A stretch of 57,666 nucleotides of DNA from an uncultured Oxalobacteraceae bacterium. Lineage in GTDB: Bacteria; Pseudomonadota; Gammaproteobacteria; Burkholderiales; Burkholderiaceae. A model generated the notes under the pieces. It was not told where the DNA came from, ran no database searches, and worked only from the letters and a program-made list of their open reading frames with translations. Positions 12,102 to 21,927 of the stretch are shown here, piece after piece. Numbering within the stretch: position 1 is the first letter of the stretch; each line of letters begins with the position of its first letter. The stretch is taken from contig CAMLIL010000026.1 in assembly GCA_946480015.1 (NCBI GenBank), forward strand, positions 1 to 57,666, read 5' to 3'. Position numbers and translations under genes: made by a program.

Positions 12102-13127
12102 TCAGGCGGCCATGGCCGTTTCCATCTCCGCCGCGGGCCGGTATTGTAACCGCTCTCCCAGCGCGCGCTGCGATTCGAAAAAGCCGGCCACCGCATCGAG
12201 CTGGCCGGCGGTCGATTCCAGCAGGTTCATTTGCTGGCGAAACGCTTCGCCGCCCAGCAGATCGCGTACATACCAGCCGATGTGCTTGCGCGCCGTGCGC
12301 ACGCCGACGAATTCGCCGTAGAAGGCATAGTGGGCCTGCAAGTGTTCGCTCATCAGCCCGGCCACCTCGTCCACCGTGGGCGCCGCCAAGTGTTCGCCGG
12401 TGCGCAGGAAATGGTCGATCTCGCGGCAAATCCATGGGCGCCCTTGGGCCGCGCGGCCGATCATGACGGCGTCGGCGCCGGTGTGGGCCAGCACGGCGCG
12501 GGCTTTTTCGGGCGTGGTGATGTCGCCGTTGGCGACCACCGGGATGCGCACCGCCTGCTTGACGGCGGCGATGGTGTCGTACTCGGCTTCGCCACTGTAA
12601 CCGTCGGCGCGGGTGCGGCCGTGCAAGGTCAGCATCTGGATGCCGGCATCTTCGGCAATGCGGGCGATGCGCAGGGCGTTCTTGTTCTGGCGGTTCCAGC
12701 CGGTGCGGAATTTGAGCGTGACCGGCACATCCACGGCGCGCACAACGGCATTCAGTATCTTTTCCACCAAGTCTTCGTGCTGCAGCAGGGCCGAGCCGCA
12801 CCAGTTGTTGCACACCTTCTTGACCGGGCAACCCATATTGATGTCAATGATCTGGGCACCGCGCTCGACATTGAAGCGCGCGCAATCGGCCAGGTCCTGG
12901 GGATCGGCCCCGGCGATCTGCACGGCCTTCGGTTCCATCTCGCCGGCGTGGTCGGTGCGGCGCGCACTCTTTTCGCTGGCCCACAGGCGCGGATTGGATG
13001 CCGCCATTTCCGATACCGCATAGCCGGCGCCGAGCTGCTTGCACAACTGGCGGAATGGCCGGTCCGTCACGCCCGCCATCGGGGCGACGAAAACGTTATT
13101 GCGGAGGGAATAGGGGCCGATGTGCAC
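12102..13127 (-). CDS. dusB: tRNA-dihydrouridine synthase B
   Basis: FMN enzyme that reduces specific uridines of tRNA to dihydrouridine using NADPH. 341 residues with a TIM barrel first (FVAPMAGVTDRPFRQL, then the catalytic-Cys block DINMGCPVKKVCNNWCGSAL) and a C-terminal helical tRNA-binding domain (VGVRTARKHIGWYV). The start is GTG, with no strong ribosome-binding site and no better ATG upstream. It heads the dusB-fis-purH-ruvCAB run; the 115 bases upstream are AT-rich and probably hold its promoter. Confidence 0.97.
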   Translation of the reverse strand: MHIGPYSLRNNVFVAPMAGVTDRPFRQLCKQLGAGYAVSEMAASNPRLWASEKSARRTDHAGEMEPKAVQIAGADPQDLADCARFNVERGAQIIDINMGCPVKKVCNNWCGSALLQHEDLVEKILNAVVRAVDVPVTLKFRTGWNRQNKNALRIARIAEDAGIQMLTLHGRTRADGYSGEAEYDTIAAVKQAVRIPVVANGDITTPEKARAVLAHTGADAVMIGRAAQGRPWICREIDHFLRTGEHLAAPTVDEVAGLMSEHLQAHYAFYGEFVGVRTARKHIGWYVRDLLGGEAFRQQMNLLESTAGQLDAVAGFFESQRALGERLQYRPAAEMETAMAA

Positions 13128-13242
13128 TGGGTGTGTTGATAAAGAGTTAGCGGGAACCCTCTATTTTACCCGAAGCACTGCCCAATTTATAAGCACTATT
13201 TTGTATTTGACTGTCATGAATACGAACGAAAACCGCAGTGGC

Positions 13243-13920
13243 TCAGGCCAGCTCGTCCAGCGCACGCACCTGCAGGTGTGCCACCTCGCCCCAGCTGCAC
13301 AATTCCAGCTTGCCGTCGTGGTAGCGCAAGCGGTTGATGCTGGCATTTTTCACCGCGAAGTCGCGCGGCGAGGCCAGCGACAGGCCGAGCGCGGCGCGGT
13401 AGGCGCATTCGAGCACGCCGCCGTGGGCCACCAGCGCCAGCGTTTGGCCGGGATGGGCGGCGGCAATCGCCCCGATGGTGCGGGTGCAGCGCTGATAGAA
13501 CTGGCGGAAACTTTCCGCCACCCTTGCGCCGGGTGGCATGAGGGCGTCGATGTCACGCGCCTGCCAGGCCGCGAACTCGGCCGGGAAGCGCTGCTCGATT
13601 TCGCTGTACAGCAAGCCTTCGAAGCCGCCGTAACAGCGCTCGCGCAGCCCGGCGTGCACGGTCAGCGGCATGCCCACGGTGCTGGCAACTGCCTGCGCGG
13701 TCTGGCGCGCGCGCTGCAGGTCGCTGGTATAGATCGCGTCGAAAGGTTCGTTTTCCAGCGCGCCGGCCAGGGCCTCGGCCTGGCGTTCGCCCTCGGCGTT
13801 GAGGGCGATATCGATATGGCCTTGCAGGCGGCGTTCGGCATTCCAGGCCGTTTCGCCGTGGCGGATCAGGATCAGGGTGGTCGCGTCGATGGGGGCGTTC
13901 TTATTAGCAGGGGTGGTCAT
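13243..13920 (-). CDS. Histidine phosphatase family protein (phosphoglycerate mutase-like)
   Basis: Cytoplasmic phosphatase of the branch-1 histidine phosphatase superfamily, 225 residues. It has the phosphohistidine RHG motif (LILIRHGETAWNAERRLQGH), the second Arg (TSDLQRARQTAQAV), the acid/base region (RERCYGGFEG) and the second catalytic His (LVAHGGVLECAYR). The pattern resembles GpmB/CobC-type enzymes rather than glycolytic GpmA, so the substrate is not predicted. It lies 38 bases downstream of the PEBP gene and is the last gene of the tyrS-dtd-PEBP group. Confidence 0.9.
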   Translation of the reverse strand: MTTPANKNAPIDATTLILIRHGETAWNAERRLQGHIDIALNAEGERQAEALAGALENEPFDAIYTSDLQRARQTAQAVASTVGMPLTVHAGLRERCYGGFEGLLYSEIEQRFPAEFAAWQARDIDALMPPGARVAESFRQFYQRCTRTIGAIAAAHPGQTLALVAHGGVLECAYRAALGLSLASPRDFAVKNASINRLRYHDGKLELCSWGEVAHLQVRALDELA

Positions 13921-13958
13921 GAGGTTCTTTCGCCCGAACCTCGGGGCGTGGATGGGAA

Positions 13959-14624
13959 TTATGGTTCGAGTGTCGGTGCGATGTCGGGGTTCAGCGAGTA
14001 GACGCCGTAGATCTGCGCTTCGTCAAGGATGTGGCCGCGGATCGCCAGGCGCGCTTCCGGCCCGGTGAAACGGTCTTCGAGCGCAATGCGTGGAATGTCG
14101 AGCGCGTACAGGCAAAACAGATAGGTATGCACGCGCAGGTCGTTCCATGGCGGACAGGGGCCGTCGTAGCCGTAATACTCGCCGGCCATGTCGGGGTCGG
14201 TCGCGAACCAGCTGGTGTAATCGTTGAGGCCGTGGCGCAGTTGATGCTCTGTGCCGTTTTTGATGGTAAACGGCACCAGCGGACCGCTTTTGCCGTGCGG
14301 CGTGACCAGGTCGGAGAACTTGCCTTCGCCGATGGCGTGCAGCGCCGGCGGGATATCGACCAGGGTCCAGTGATAAAAATCGGCGCGCGGCAGATTTTCG
14401 GCCACCACCCTGCCCTCCAGATTGACGTCCGTGCCGACCGAGGGCGCGTCGATGTCGCGGCATAGCAGCACCAGCGACTGGGTACCGGTGGGTACGTCGT
14501 CCCAGGCCAGGTGCGGATTGCGGTTGGTCGACAGGCGGGTGCGATTGACGGGGTCGATCAGGGCGAACGCGCATTGCGGCGGGATCAGCCCGCCGTCACG
14601 GAAGGAATCACTCCACAGTCTCAT
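13959..14624 (-). CDS. YbhB/YbcL family Raf kinase inhibitor-like (PEBP) protein
   Basis: Phosphatidylethanolamine-binding-protein fold, 221 residues from the ATG at 14624. The conserved ligand-pocket blocks are visible: NPHLAWDDVPTGTQSLVLLCRDIDAP, the FYHWTLVDIP strand, and YDGPCPPWNDLRVHTYLFCLYALD, which carries the usual GPCPP...H motif. Bacterial members have no settled role. A GTG two codons upstream (14630) is possible, but the GGGAGAG box is spaced properly only for the ATG. It is longer than E. coli YbhB, with an insert near residues 20-35 and a C-terminal extension. Confidence 0.9.
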   Translation of the reverse strand: MRLWSDSFRDGGLIPPQCAFALIDPVNRTRLSTNRNPHLAWDDVPTGTQSLVLLCRDIDAPSVGTDVNLEGRVVAENLPRADFYHWTLVDIPPALHAIGEGKFSDLVTPHGKSGPLVPFTIKNGTEHQLRHGLNDYTSWFATDPDMAGEYYGYDGPCPPWNDLRVHTYLFCLYALDIPRIALEDRFTGPEARLAIRGHILDEAQIYGVYSLNPDIAPTLEP

Positions 14625-14671
14625 CGCCACTCTCCCACACTATTGTTATGACAGCTTTTTTACTTCGAGGT

Positions 14672-15118
14672 TCAGCGCGGCGCGATCTGCAGCCAGAATG
14701 TCACCGGGCCATCATTGGTCAGCGACACCTTCATGTCCGCCCCGAATTGGCCAGTCTCCACTGTCGCATGGCGCGCGCGCGCCTGTCGCACAACATGTTC
14801 GAACAGGCGCAAGCCGTCCTGCGGGGCGGCGGCCGGGGTAAACGAGGGCCGCGTGCCCGAATTGGTGTCGGCCGCCAGCGTAAATTGCGGCACCAGCAGC
14901 AGGCCGCCGGCGATGTCGGTGAGGCTGCGGTTCATTTTGCCGGCCTCGTCCGAAAACACCCGGTAGGCCAGCAGCTTGGCCAGCAAGGCGTCGGCCTCGC
15001 GCTCGCTATCGCCTTTTTCGGCGCACAGCAGCACCAGCAGCCCGGCGTCAATGGCGCCGACGAGCACGCCGTCGACCTTCACGCTGGCTTGGCTGACCCG
15101 TTGCAACAGGGCAATCAT
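14672..15118 (-). CDS. dtd: D-aminoacyl-tRNA deacylase
   Basis: Hydrolyses D-aminoacyl-tRNA (and Gly-tRNA-Ala), protecting translation from D-amino acids, notably D-Tyr charged by TyrRS. 148 residues, normal. Signature blocks: [38 protein letters not shown] (SQFTL-like, here PQFTL) and [11 protein letters not shown] (the Gly-x-Pro-type motif; family members mostly show NxGPVT). The tyrS stop and dtd start share an ATGA overlap, so synthetase and proofreader are made together. Confidence 0.96.
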   Translation of the reverse strand: MIALLQRVSQASVKVDGVLVGAIDAGLLVLLCAEKGDSEREADALLAKLLAYRVFSDEAGKMNRSLTDIAGGLLLVPQFTLAADTNSGTRPSFTPAAAPQDGLRLFEHVVRQARARHATVETGQFGADMKVSLTNDGPVTFWLQIAPR

Positions 15119-16380
15119 GCGGCCAAGGTCACGCGGGCGAACTTGCGTTTGCCCACTTGCAGCACGAAGGTGCCGGCGTCGATCTTCAAGCCTTTGTCGC
15201 TGATGACCGCGCCATCGACCCGCACCCCGCCCTGGTCGACCATGCGCATGGCTTCCGAGGTGGAGGCGCACAGCCCGGCCTGCTTGAGCAGGTGGGCCAC
15301 GCCCAGCGGCGCGCCGCTCAAGCTGACTTCCGGCACGTCGTCCGGAATGCCGCCCTTGGCGCGGTTGACGAAATCGGCCAGCGCTTCCTCGGCCGCCTGG
15401 GCCGAATGGAAGCGCGTCACGATTTCCTGGGCAAGGGCAACCTTGGCATCGCGCGGATTGCGGCCGCCTTCGACTTCGGCTTTGAGTTGCGCCAATTCCG
15501 CGAGCGACCGGAACGACAACAATTCGTAATAGCGCCACATCATGACGTCGGAAATGCTCATCAGCTTGCCGAACATGGTGTTGCCCGGCTCGGTGATGCC
15601 GATGTAATTGTTTTTCGACTTGGACATCTTATCCACGCCGTCGAGGCCTTCCAGCAGCGGCATGGTCAGAATGCACTGCGGTTCCTGGCCATAATCTTTC
15701 TGCAATTCGCGCCCGACCAGCAAATTGAATTTCTGATCCGTTCCACCCAGCTCAAGGTCCGATTTCAAAGCCACCGAATCGTAGCCCTGCATCAAAGGAT
15801 AAAGGAACTCATGGACCGATATCGGTGTCCCACTCTTGTAGCGTTTGGTGAAGTCGTCGCGCTCCATCATGCGTGCCACGGTGTAACGCGACGCCAGCTG
15901 GATCATCCCGCGCGCGCCCAGCGGGTCGGACCATTCCGAGTTGTAACGGATTTCCGTGCGCGCCGGGTCCAGCACCAGCGAAGCCTGCTTAAAGTAGGTC
16001 ATCGCATTGACTTCAATTTGCTCCTTGGTCAGGGGCGGACGGGTAACGTTGCGGCCGGACGGGTCGCCGATCATGGAGGTAAAGTCGCCGATCAGAAAGA
16101 TGACCTGGTGTCCCAGGTTTTGCAGCTGGCGCATCTTATTGAGCACCACGGTGTGGCCCAAGTGCAAGTCGGGGGCGGTCGGGTCCAGGCCCAGTTTGAT
16201 GCGCAGCGGCTGGCCGGTTTGCTCGGAACGCGCCAGCTTTTGGGCGAACTCGCTTTCGATCAGCAGTTCGTCGACGCCGCGTTTGGTAATCGCGAGCGCT
16301 TCCAGGACGGCATCCGTCAACGGCAGGGAAGGCGAAGCCGGTGCGGCGGCAGTCGTCTTGGAGGTGGCGGTAGAAGTCAT
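15115..16380 (-). CDS. tyrS: Tyrosine--tRNA ligase
   Basis: Class I synthetase charging tRNA-Tyr, 421 residues. HIGH-type motif is [17 protein letters not shown] motif is [12 protein letters not shown]. The C-terminal S4 RNA-binding domain occupies about the last 60 residues ([16 protein letters not shown]...). This is the TyrRS subfamily with the KMSKS-type loop (TyrZ-like). An N-terminal extension of about 20 Thr/Ala/Ser-rich residues precedes the catalytic domain. It is divergent from the M23 gene and heads an apparent tyrS-dtd-PEBP-phosphatase operon. Confidence 0.97.
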   Translation of the reverse strand: MTSTATSKTTAAAPASPSLPLTDAVLEALAITKRGVDELLIESEFAQKLARSEQTGQPLRIKLGLDPTAPDLHLGHTVVLNKMRQLQNLGHQVIFLIGDFTSMIGDPSGRNVTRPPLTKEQIEVNAMTYFKQASLVLDPARTEIRYNSEWSDPLGARGMIQLASRYTVARMMERDDFTKRYKSGTPISVHEFLYPLMQGYDSVALKSDLELGGTDQKFNLLVGRELQKDYGQEPQCILTMPLLEGLDGVDKMSKSKNNYIGITEPGNTMFGKLMSISDVMMWRYYELLSFRSLAELAQLKAEVEGGRNPRDAKVALAQEIVTRFHSAQAAEEALADFVNRAKGGIPDDVPEVSLSGAPLGVAHLLKQAGLCASTSEAMRMVDQGGVRVDGAVISDKGLKIDAGTFVLQVGKRKFARVTLAA

Positions 16381-16431
16381 AAGTACTTGATAAGATGCTT
16401 GAAATTCGATTGGCCGGGGAAAACGAAATGG

Positions 16432-16459
16432 TTGGCCTATCGCTGGAGTTTGATATAAT
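16432..16459 (+). promoter_or_regulatory. Sigma-70 promoter of the M23 peptidase gene
   Basis: TTGGCC (16432-16437), a 16-base spacer, then a perfect TATAAT (16454-16459). It lies in the 180-base divergent gap with tyrS. The transcript would start near 16466. Confidence 0.65.
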
Positions 16460-16560
16460 GCTCGATCCGATCAATCTTGCCGAATGAAAACTAATTAAAA
16501 CAACAAGAGAAATAGTCGTCCACCACGCGGATGTTCAAGCGGCAAATTTTAACTGATTGC

Positions 16561-17925
16561 ATGAACCCTACAAACAAATTCACAGGCAAAAGCTGGTCCA
16601 GCCTGCTAGGAACGACGCGAAAGGCGCGCATTATCAGCGCTGGCGCGATCTTTCTTGCAGTGTGCGCATTCGGTGCCGCCGGCGTCGCGCCGCTGGCACC
16701 GGATGCGTCAGACCTGCCGGTCAAATCGATCGCCCAGGATCTGGAACTGCCGAATCTGGCCGATCAGATCGCCGCGCTGCAGCAGGATCAGCAGCAATTC
16801 ATCCACGAAGAACGCGTCCGCGCCGGCGACACCCTGTCGGCCCTGCTCAACCGCCTCGGCGTTGACGATCCTGACGCCGTTCAATTCATCAAGTCGGACA
16901 AAGTCGCCAAAGGCGTCATGCAGCTCAAGACCGGCAAGCGCGTGCAAGCGCAGACCGGCGAAAACGGCGAACTGCAATGGCTGCGCGCCACGGTGGTCGA
17001 TAACCTCGACAACCCGGTCAAACAAATTTCGATTACCCGCAAGGGCGACAAGTTCATCGCTGACGCTGCTCCGGCCAAGCTGGAGCGCCGCATTGAAATG
17101 CGCTCGCGCGAAATCACCTCGTCGCTGTACTCGGCCACCGACGCCACCACCGACGGCGGCAAGCTGCCGGACTCGGTCGTGGCCCAGATCATCGAGATGT
17201 TCTCGACCAGCATCGACTTCCGCTCCGACCTGAAACGCGGCGACCGCTTCAACGTGGTCTACGAAACGTTCTGGCAGGATGGCGAAATGGTACGTGCCGG
17301 CCGCATTCTGGCGGGCGAATTCGTCAATCGTGGCGTGACCTACCAGTCGGTCTGGTTCGACGATCCGGCCGGCAAGCAAAGCGGTTACTACAGCTTTGAC
17401 GGCAAGGCACTGAAGAAAGCCTTCCTCAAGTCGCCGCTGGAATTCTCGCGGATTTCGTCCGGCTTCTCGATGCGCGTGCACCCGATTTCGGGCGTGTGGA
17501 AAGCCCACAAGGGTATCGACTTTGCCGCCGCACAAGGCACCCCCATCCGCGCTTCGGGCGACGGCGTGGTTGAGTTCGCCGGCGTGCAAGGCGGCTACGG
17601 CAATTTTGTCGTGCTCAAGCACTGGGCCAACTACTCCACCGCCTACGGCCACATGATGCGTTTCGCCCCAGGCATCCGCAAAGGCGTGAAGGTCAACCAG
17701 GGTGATGTGATCGGCTATGTCGGCACGACCGGCTGGTCGACCGGTCCGCACCTGCACTACGAATTCCGCGTCGGTAACGAAGCCAAGGATCCGGCGTCCC
17801 TGAAAGTGCTGAACAAGGAACCCTTGACGCCATCGGAAATGGCGCGCTTCCAGGTCGCCGCCGCCGACATGACGCACCGCTTCGCACTGCTGCGTCCGAC
17901 CGGCACCGCCATGGCTGCCCGCTAA
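16561..17925 (+). CDS. M23 family metallopeptidase, MepM-like murein endopeptidase
   Basis: Membrane-anchored periplasmic endopeptidase that probably cuts peptidoglycan cross-links. 454 residues from this start: a cytoplasmic N terminus, one membrane segment (about 22-42), an OapA/LysM-like domain (about 85-165), the Csd3-type middle domain, and a C-terminal LytM domain. Zn-site residues are present: His316 and Asp320 in HKGIDFA, and His397/His399 in GPHLHYEF. An in-frame ATG at 16531 would add 10 residues; neither start has a clear ribosome-binding site. Next on the same strand is anmK, so wall cutting and recycling of its products are neighbours. Confidence 0.93.
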   Translation: MNPTNKFTGKSWSSLLGTTRKARIISAGAIFLAVCAFGAAGVAPLAPDASDLPVKSIAQDLELPNLADQIAALQQDQQQFIHEERVRAGDTLSALLNRLGVDDPDAVQFIKSDKVAKGVMQLKTGKRVQAQTGENGELQWLRATVVDNLDNPVKQISITRKGDKFIADAAPAKLERRIEMRSREITSSLYSATDATTDGGKLPDSVVAQIIEMFSTSIDFRSDLKRGDRFNVVYETFWQDGEMVRAGRILAGEFVNRGVTYQSVWFDDPAGKQSGYYSFDGKALKKAFLKSPLEFSRISSGFSMRVHPISGVWKAHKGIDFAAAQGTPIRASGDGVVEFAGVQGGYGNFVVLKHWANYSTAYGHMMRFAPGIRKGVKVNQGDVIGYVGTTGWSTGPHLHYEFRVGNEAKDPASLKVLNKEPLTPSEMARFQVAAADMTHRFALLRPTGTAMAAR

Positions 17926-17954
17926 GCCAGTCTCACCCCGCGTTCAGCTCAGCT

Positions 17955-18004
17955 CCGCCCCGCGCTGCGAATGATTCATTCGCGCCGCGGGGCGGTTTGC
18001 TTTT
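17955..18004 (+). terminator. Terminator between the M23 gene and anmK
   Basis: A 10-bp stem CCGCCCCGCG/CGCGGGGCGG encloses a second, nested stem GCGAATGA/TCATTCGC and is followed by TTTGCTTTT. Read-through into anmK is therefore probably limited. Confidence 0.75.
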
Positions 18005-18050
18005 GCGCGCGTGTATCATGGCGTTTCGATTCACCTGAACCGTCTCGTTC

Positions 18051-19151
18051 ATGACCACACCGTCCACCCTCTACATCGGCTTAATGTCCGGCACCAGCAT
18101 GGATGGCGTCGATGGCGTGCTGGCCGACTTTGCCGGCAATGCCATCCGCACCATCGAAGCGGCCTTCGTGCCCTTCCCTGCCGCGCTGCGCGCACAACTG
18201 ATGAGCCTGCAAGCGTGGGGCGACAATGAAATCGAACGCGAAGCGGTGGCGGCCAATCGACTGGCGGCGTGTTATGCCGAATGCGTGGCAGCGCTGCTGC
18301 CGCAGGCCGGCGGTCCAGTGCGCGCGATCGCAGTGCACGGCCAGACCATCCGCCACCGGCCCGAACTGGGCTTTACGCGCCAGACCAATAATCCGGCCCT
18401 GCTGGCCGAGCTGAGCGGCATCGACGTGATCGCCGATTTCCGCAGCCGCGACATTGCCGCCGGCGGCCAGGGTGCGCCGCTGGTGCCGGCGTTTCATCAG
18501 GCACAGTTCGGTGCGCAGGGACAGACCCGCGTTGTCGTCAATATCGGCGGCATTGCCAATATCAGCGTGCTGCATGCGGACGGCCGCGTGGGCGGCTTCG
18601 ATACCGGACCGGGCAATGTGCTGATGGATGGCTGGATCGCCCGCCACCGCCAGCAGCAGTACGATGCCGGCGGCGCCTGGGCCGCGACCGGCACAGTCAA
18701 CCTCACCTTGCTGCAAGCGTTGCTCGACGAGCCCTACTTCATCATGGCGCCGCCGAAAAGTACGGGGCGCGATCTGTTCCATATGGAGTGGCTCGATACC
18801 CGCCTGGCGGCCTGTCCGCCGCTGCCGGCGGAAGATGTGCAGGCCACGCTGACCCACTTGACGGCGCTGACGATCGCGCGCGCCATCCATCAGCAGGCCG
18901 CGCAGGTGCAGGCGGTGTATGTGTGCGGCGGCGGCGCGTACAACGGCACATTGCTGCGCGAACTGGCAGCGGCGCTTGGCGGAACGACAACAGTGGAATC
19001 GACGGCGGCGCTGGGCGTGGCGCCCAACCGGGTGGAAGCGCTGGCGTTCGCCTGGCTGGGTTACCGCTTCAATCAGCGCGAAGCGGGCAACCTGCCAAGC
19101 GTCACCGGGGCGCAGGGCGCCAGGATACTGGGCGCCCTGTATCCGGCCTGA
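18051..19151 (+). CDS. anmK: Anhydro-N-acetylmuramic acid kinase
   Basis: Phosphorylates and opens 1,6-anhydro-MurNAc released by lytic transglycosylases, giving MurNAc-6-P for recycling. 366 residues. Motifs of the sugar kinase/actin-like fold: [13 protein letters not shown] at the N terminus, [45 protein letters not shown] and [15 protein letters not shown]. It lies just downstream of the murein endopeptidase gene. It converges on erpA with only 12 bases between stops. Confidence 0.97.
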   Translation: MTTPSTLYIGLMSGTSMDGVDGVLADFAGNAIRTIEAAFVPFPAALRAQLMSLQAWGDNEIEREAVAANRLAACYAECVAALLPQAGGPVRAIAVHGQTIRHRPELGFTRQTNNPALLAELSGIDVIADFRSRDIAAGGQGAPLVPAFHQAQFGAQGQTRVVVNIGGIANISVLHADGRVGGFDTGPGNVLMDGWIARHRQQQYDAGGAWAATGTVNLTLLQALLDEPYFIMAPPKSTGRDLFHMEWLDTRLAACPPLPAEDVQATLTHLTALTIARAIHQQAAQVQAVYVCGGGAYNGTLLRELAAALGGTTTVESTAALGVAPNRVEALAFAWLGYRFNQREAGNLPSVTGAQGARILGALYPA

Positions 19152-19163
19152 GGCCGGCGGAAT

Positions 19164-19535
19164 TTACGCGGAGAACGAGGAACCGCAGCCGCAGGTCGAG
19201 GTGGCTTGCGGGTTCTTGATGACGAACTGGGCACCTTCGAGGTCGTCTTTATAGTCGATCTCGGCGCCGACCAGGTACTGGTAGCTCATCGAATCGATCA
19301 GCAGCTGCACACCGTTCTTGACCATGGTGGTGTCGTCTTCGTTGACGATTTCGTCAAACGTAAAGCCGTACTGGAACCCGGAACAGCCGCCGCCCTGCAC
19401 GAACACCCGCAGCTTGAGATCGGGATTGCCTTCTTCTTCGATCAACTGAGCAACCTTTTGGGCCGCGCTATCGGTGAAGATGATTGGCGCCGGCATGGCG
19501 TCCAGGTTGTCGGTGATTTCCGCTACTGCATTCAT
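19164..19535 (-). CDS. erpA: Iron-sulfur cluster insertion protein ErpA
   Basis: A-type carrier that delivers [4Fe-4S] clusters to apoproteins, including isoprenoid-synthesis enzymes in other bacteria. 123 residues with the three conserved Cys: one in GGGCSGFQY and two in STCGCGSSF. The N-terminal extension of about 15 residues is typical of betaproteobacterial ErpA. Its ATG overlaps the TGA stop of the bactofilin gene (ATGA), so translation is likely coupled. Confidence 0.96.
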   Translation of the reverse strand: MNAVAEITDNLDAMPAPIIFTDSAAQKVAQLIEEEGNPDLKLRVFVQGGGCSGFQYGFTFDEIVNEDDTTMVKNGVQLLIDSMSYQYLVGAEIDYKDDLEGAQFVIKNPQATSTCGCGSSFSA

Positions 19536-20005
19536 GTGGGACTCCTACTGGGATAACGACGATTAGCCCCATTATAGACTGTTGGCGCAACTCCCGCTGC
19601 GGTAGCCGCTGCGGGAGCGTTTTCTTGGCCGGCAAGGTGAAATACCGGTTCGCCGCCCGGCTGGTGGGTCAACTTGCCGGTCACCATGGCGCCACCCTGC
19701 ATTTCCAGCAGCTTGTATTGGACATCGCCCACGATGCGGGCTTTGGGCTGCAGTTCAAGTAGTTGCGTGGCAAACACATTGCCTGCGATGTAGCCGTTTA
19801 CCACCAGGGTGGCGCAATGGACATCGCCTTCGATGCGCGCCTGTTCCGACACCACCAGCACGCTGTCGCCGCCGTCGCCGCCAAACACATTGCCGTGCAC
19901 TTCGCCGTCGATCCGCAGCCCACCGGTAAAGCAGAGATCGCCCTCGATGCGGGCCGACATACCGATCAGGCTATCCACTTCCGTTTTTGCATTACGACCA
20001 AACAT
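19532..20005 (-). CDS. Bactofilin (polymer-forming cytoskeletal protein)
   Basis: 157 residues with a central bactofilin (DUF583) right-handed beta-helix, about residues 14-115. It shows the repeating pattern I-x-G-D/E-[VL] seen as [26 protein letters not shown] and [24 protein letters not shown]. The flanking N-terminal (about 10 residues) and C-terminal (about 40, Ala/Pro-rich) tails look disordered, as in known bactofilins. Members polymerise without nucleotide at the inner membrane and organise cell shape or wall enzymes. It overlaps erpA by 4 bases and lies 136 bases downstream of argC. Confidence 0.94.
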   Translation of the reverse strand: MFGRNAKTEVDSLIGMSARIEGDLCFTGGLRIDGEVHGNVFGGDGGDSVLVVSEQARIEGDVHCATLVVNGYIAGNVFATQLLELQPKARIVGDVQYKLLEMQGGAMVTGKLTHQPGGEPVFHLAGQENAPAAATAAGVAPTVYNGANRRYPSRSPT

Positions 20006-20141
20006 GATTGGCGCTCCTCAAAGTGACTCATCAATACAGACGTCCCTCTGACAATTTACCGCGCTATTCCAGCCTCACTTTGATCTAGATCGTCCTGTCC
20101 AGTCAAACCTTGCCCACCGGACAGTTGATATTTTGATAAAT

Positions 20142-21179
20142 CTACGGAAGCAAAGCGATTTGCTGCAAACCTTTGCCCTCGTCCAGGCCGAACATCAGGT
20201 TCATGCACTGGACCGCCTGGCCGGACGCGCCCTTGACCAGATTGTCCTGCACCACCAGGATGACCAGGGTGTTGCCATTGCCGGGACGGTGCAGCGCCAG
20301 GCGCAGCATGTTCGATCCCCGGGTGGAACGGGTTTCCGGATGCGAGCCGAAGGGCATCACGTCGACGAACGGCGCATCTTTATATTGCTCTTCGTACATC
20401 GCTTGCAGCGCTTCATTGTCGATGCTGGAGGTCAGGCGCGCGTACAGGGTCGAGTGCATGCCGCGGATCATCGGCACCAGATGCGGCGTGAAAATAAGAT
20501 TGACCGGCAGACCCGTGAAACGTTGCAGCTGAGCCACAGTTTCCGGCGTGTGGCGGTGGCCGGACACGCCGTAGGCCTTGAAGTTGTCGCTGGACTCGGA
20601 AAACAGGGTGCCGATCTCGGCCTTGCGGCCCGCGCCCGAGACGCCCGACTTGGCATCGGCGATGAGCGAACTGGTGTCGACCAGATTGTTCTTCAGCAGC
20701 GGATAAAAGCCCAGCTGCATGGTGGTCGGGTAGCAGCCCGGATTGGCGATCAGACGGGCATTCTTGATGTCTTCGCGATTGAGTTCGGGCAAGCCATACA
20801 CGGCGTCCGTCAGCAGCTCCGGGCAGGTGTGCTCGATCTTGTACCATTTCTCGAACGTGGCCTGGTCCTTCAGGCGGAAGTCGGCCGCCAGGTCGATCAC
20901 CTTGACGCCGGCCGCCAGCAGTGCCGGCGCCTGCGCCATGGCCACGCCATGCGGGGTGGCAAAAAACACCACGTCGCACTGGGTCAGGTCGACCTTGTCC
21001 GGGGCCGAAAACGCCAGGCTCACGCGCCCGCGCAGCGAAGGGAACATATCGGCGACCGGCAGGCCGTCTTCCTTGCGCGAAGTAATCGCGGTCAGCTGCA
21101 CATCAGGGTGAACAGCTAACAGTCGCAGCAACTCCACGCCCGTGTAACCCGTACCGCCGACGATGCCAACTTTGATCAT
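20142..21179 (-). CDS. argC: N-acetyl-gamma-glutamyl-phosphate reductase
   Basis: NADPH-dependent third step of arginine synthesis, reducing N-acetylglutamyl phosphate to the semialdehyde. 345 residues, the long ArgC type. The Rossmann start [19 protein letters not shown] and the catalytic Cys149 in ANPGCYPTT are present, plus the C-terminal [15 protein letters not shown] block. The ATG at 21179 is chosen because it gives the canonical N terminus; an in-frame GTG/ATG-type extension to 21248 adds 23 residues of no likeness to the family. Confidence 0.97.
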   Translation of the reverse strand: MIKVGIVGGTGYTGVELLRLLAVHPDVQLTAITSRKEDGLPVADMFPSLRGRVSLAFSAPDKVDLTQCDVVFFATPHGVAMAQAPALLAAGVKVIDLAADFRLKDQATFEKWYKIEHTCPELLTDAVYGLPELNREDIKNARLIANPGCYPTTMQLGFYPLLKNNLVDTSSLIADAKSGVSGAGRKAEIGTLFSESSDNFKAYGVSGHRHTPETVAQLQRFTGLPVNLIFTPHLVPMIRGMHSTLYARLTSSIDNEALQAMYEEQYKDAPFVDVMPFGSHPETRSTRGSNMLRLALHRPGNGNTLVILVVQDNLVKGASGQAVQCMNLMFGLDEGKGLQQIALLP

Positions 21180-21282
21180 GAGAATTCCTTGTGCTCGAAA
21201 TAAATGGTGGGCCGCGCCCGAGAGTGATGATTTTAACAGCGTGAGCAATTCGCTGCGCGAACGACGCTGGCAGCAATGGGAG

Positions 21283-21300
21283 CCCCCGCGTGCGCGAGGG
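21283..21300. repeat. REP-like palindrome, locus 1
   Basis: A small hairpin, CCCCCGCG/CGCGAGGG with a 2-base loop (one G-U pair on the minus strand), sits 7 bases downstream of the PEP-CTERM gene stop. It resembles the palindromes at 46993-47040 and 53690-53775 (shared pattern CCCCCGC-N4-GCGAGGG). It may serve as the 3' end of the lyase/PEP-CTERM transcript. Confidence 0.5.
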
Positions 21301-21307
21301 CGACCCG

Positions 21308-21916
21308 TTAGCGGCGGCGGCGCACGACCACGGCGCCGATCAGGCCCAGTCCGAACAGCGCCATGCTGGCCGGCTCGGGCACGGCGGCGGCGGCGTCGAC
21401 GCGCAAACCTTGATCCAGGCCCAGGTCGGCAGCGTCATACCATTGACCACCTTGCATGAGCGCGTAGCCGCTCAGCGGATTGCCCGCCATGCCCGGCATG
21501 CTGCTCTGGCTGGCACTGCCCCAGCTGGCGTTGAACACTACCCAGTAAGTTCCCTGTCCCACATTCCAGTTCAGCCCCGAGGCCCCGTTCCACGCCAGCG
21601 CGCCCAGCCTGGTAACAATGCTTGTCGACTGCAGCAGGCTACCCGGAATGAAACCGCCGTCGCCATCCTCGCTGTTGCTGAACAGGCTGATGCTGACATT
21701 GCCTTCGTCCGTGCTGAAATAGCCCTGGACGGTGTTGATGGTCAGCTCGCCCGACGCCGAAAACTGCCCGGCGTAGCTGTGGCCGCTATTGAAGGCCCAG
21801 CCGGCGCCGACGGCATTCGAGGGCGTGCCGGTATCGGCGATCAGGCTCGCTTGCGCCAGGCCAGGCGCCAGGGCGAGCAGGCAGGCCACGGAAAAGATGA
21901 ATCGTTTGAATAACAT
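21308..21916 (-). CDS. PEP-CTERM sorting domain-containing secreted protein
   Basis: 202 residues: signal peptide (about 1-23, ending LAQAS), a beta-rich middle domain of no recognised family, and a C-terminal PEP-CTERM signal. The latter is made of VPEPAS, a hydrophobic segment ([14 protein letters not shown]) and RRRR at the very end. Such tails are processed by an exosortase in EPS-producing Gram-negatives; no exosortase is in this window. It follows the pectate lyase by 11 bases with a good GGAG site, so the two are very likely one operon. The function of the middle domain is unknown. Confidence 0.9.
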   Translation of the reverse strand: MLFKRFIFSVACLLALAPGLAQASLIADTGTPSNAVGAGWAFNSGHSYAGQFSASGELTINTVQGYFSTDEGNVSISLFSNSEDGDGGFIPGSLLQSTSIVTRLGALAWNGASGLNWNVGQGTYWVVFNASWGSASQSSMPGMAGNPLSGYALMQGGQWYDAADLGLDQGLRVDAAAAVPEPASMALFGLGLIGAVVVRRRR

Positions 21917-21927
21917 GGGAGTCTCCT

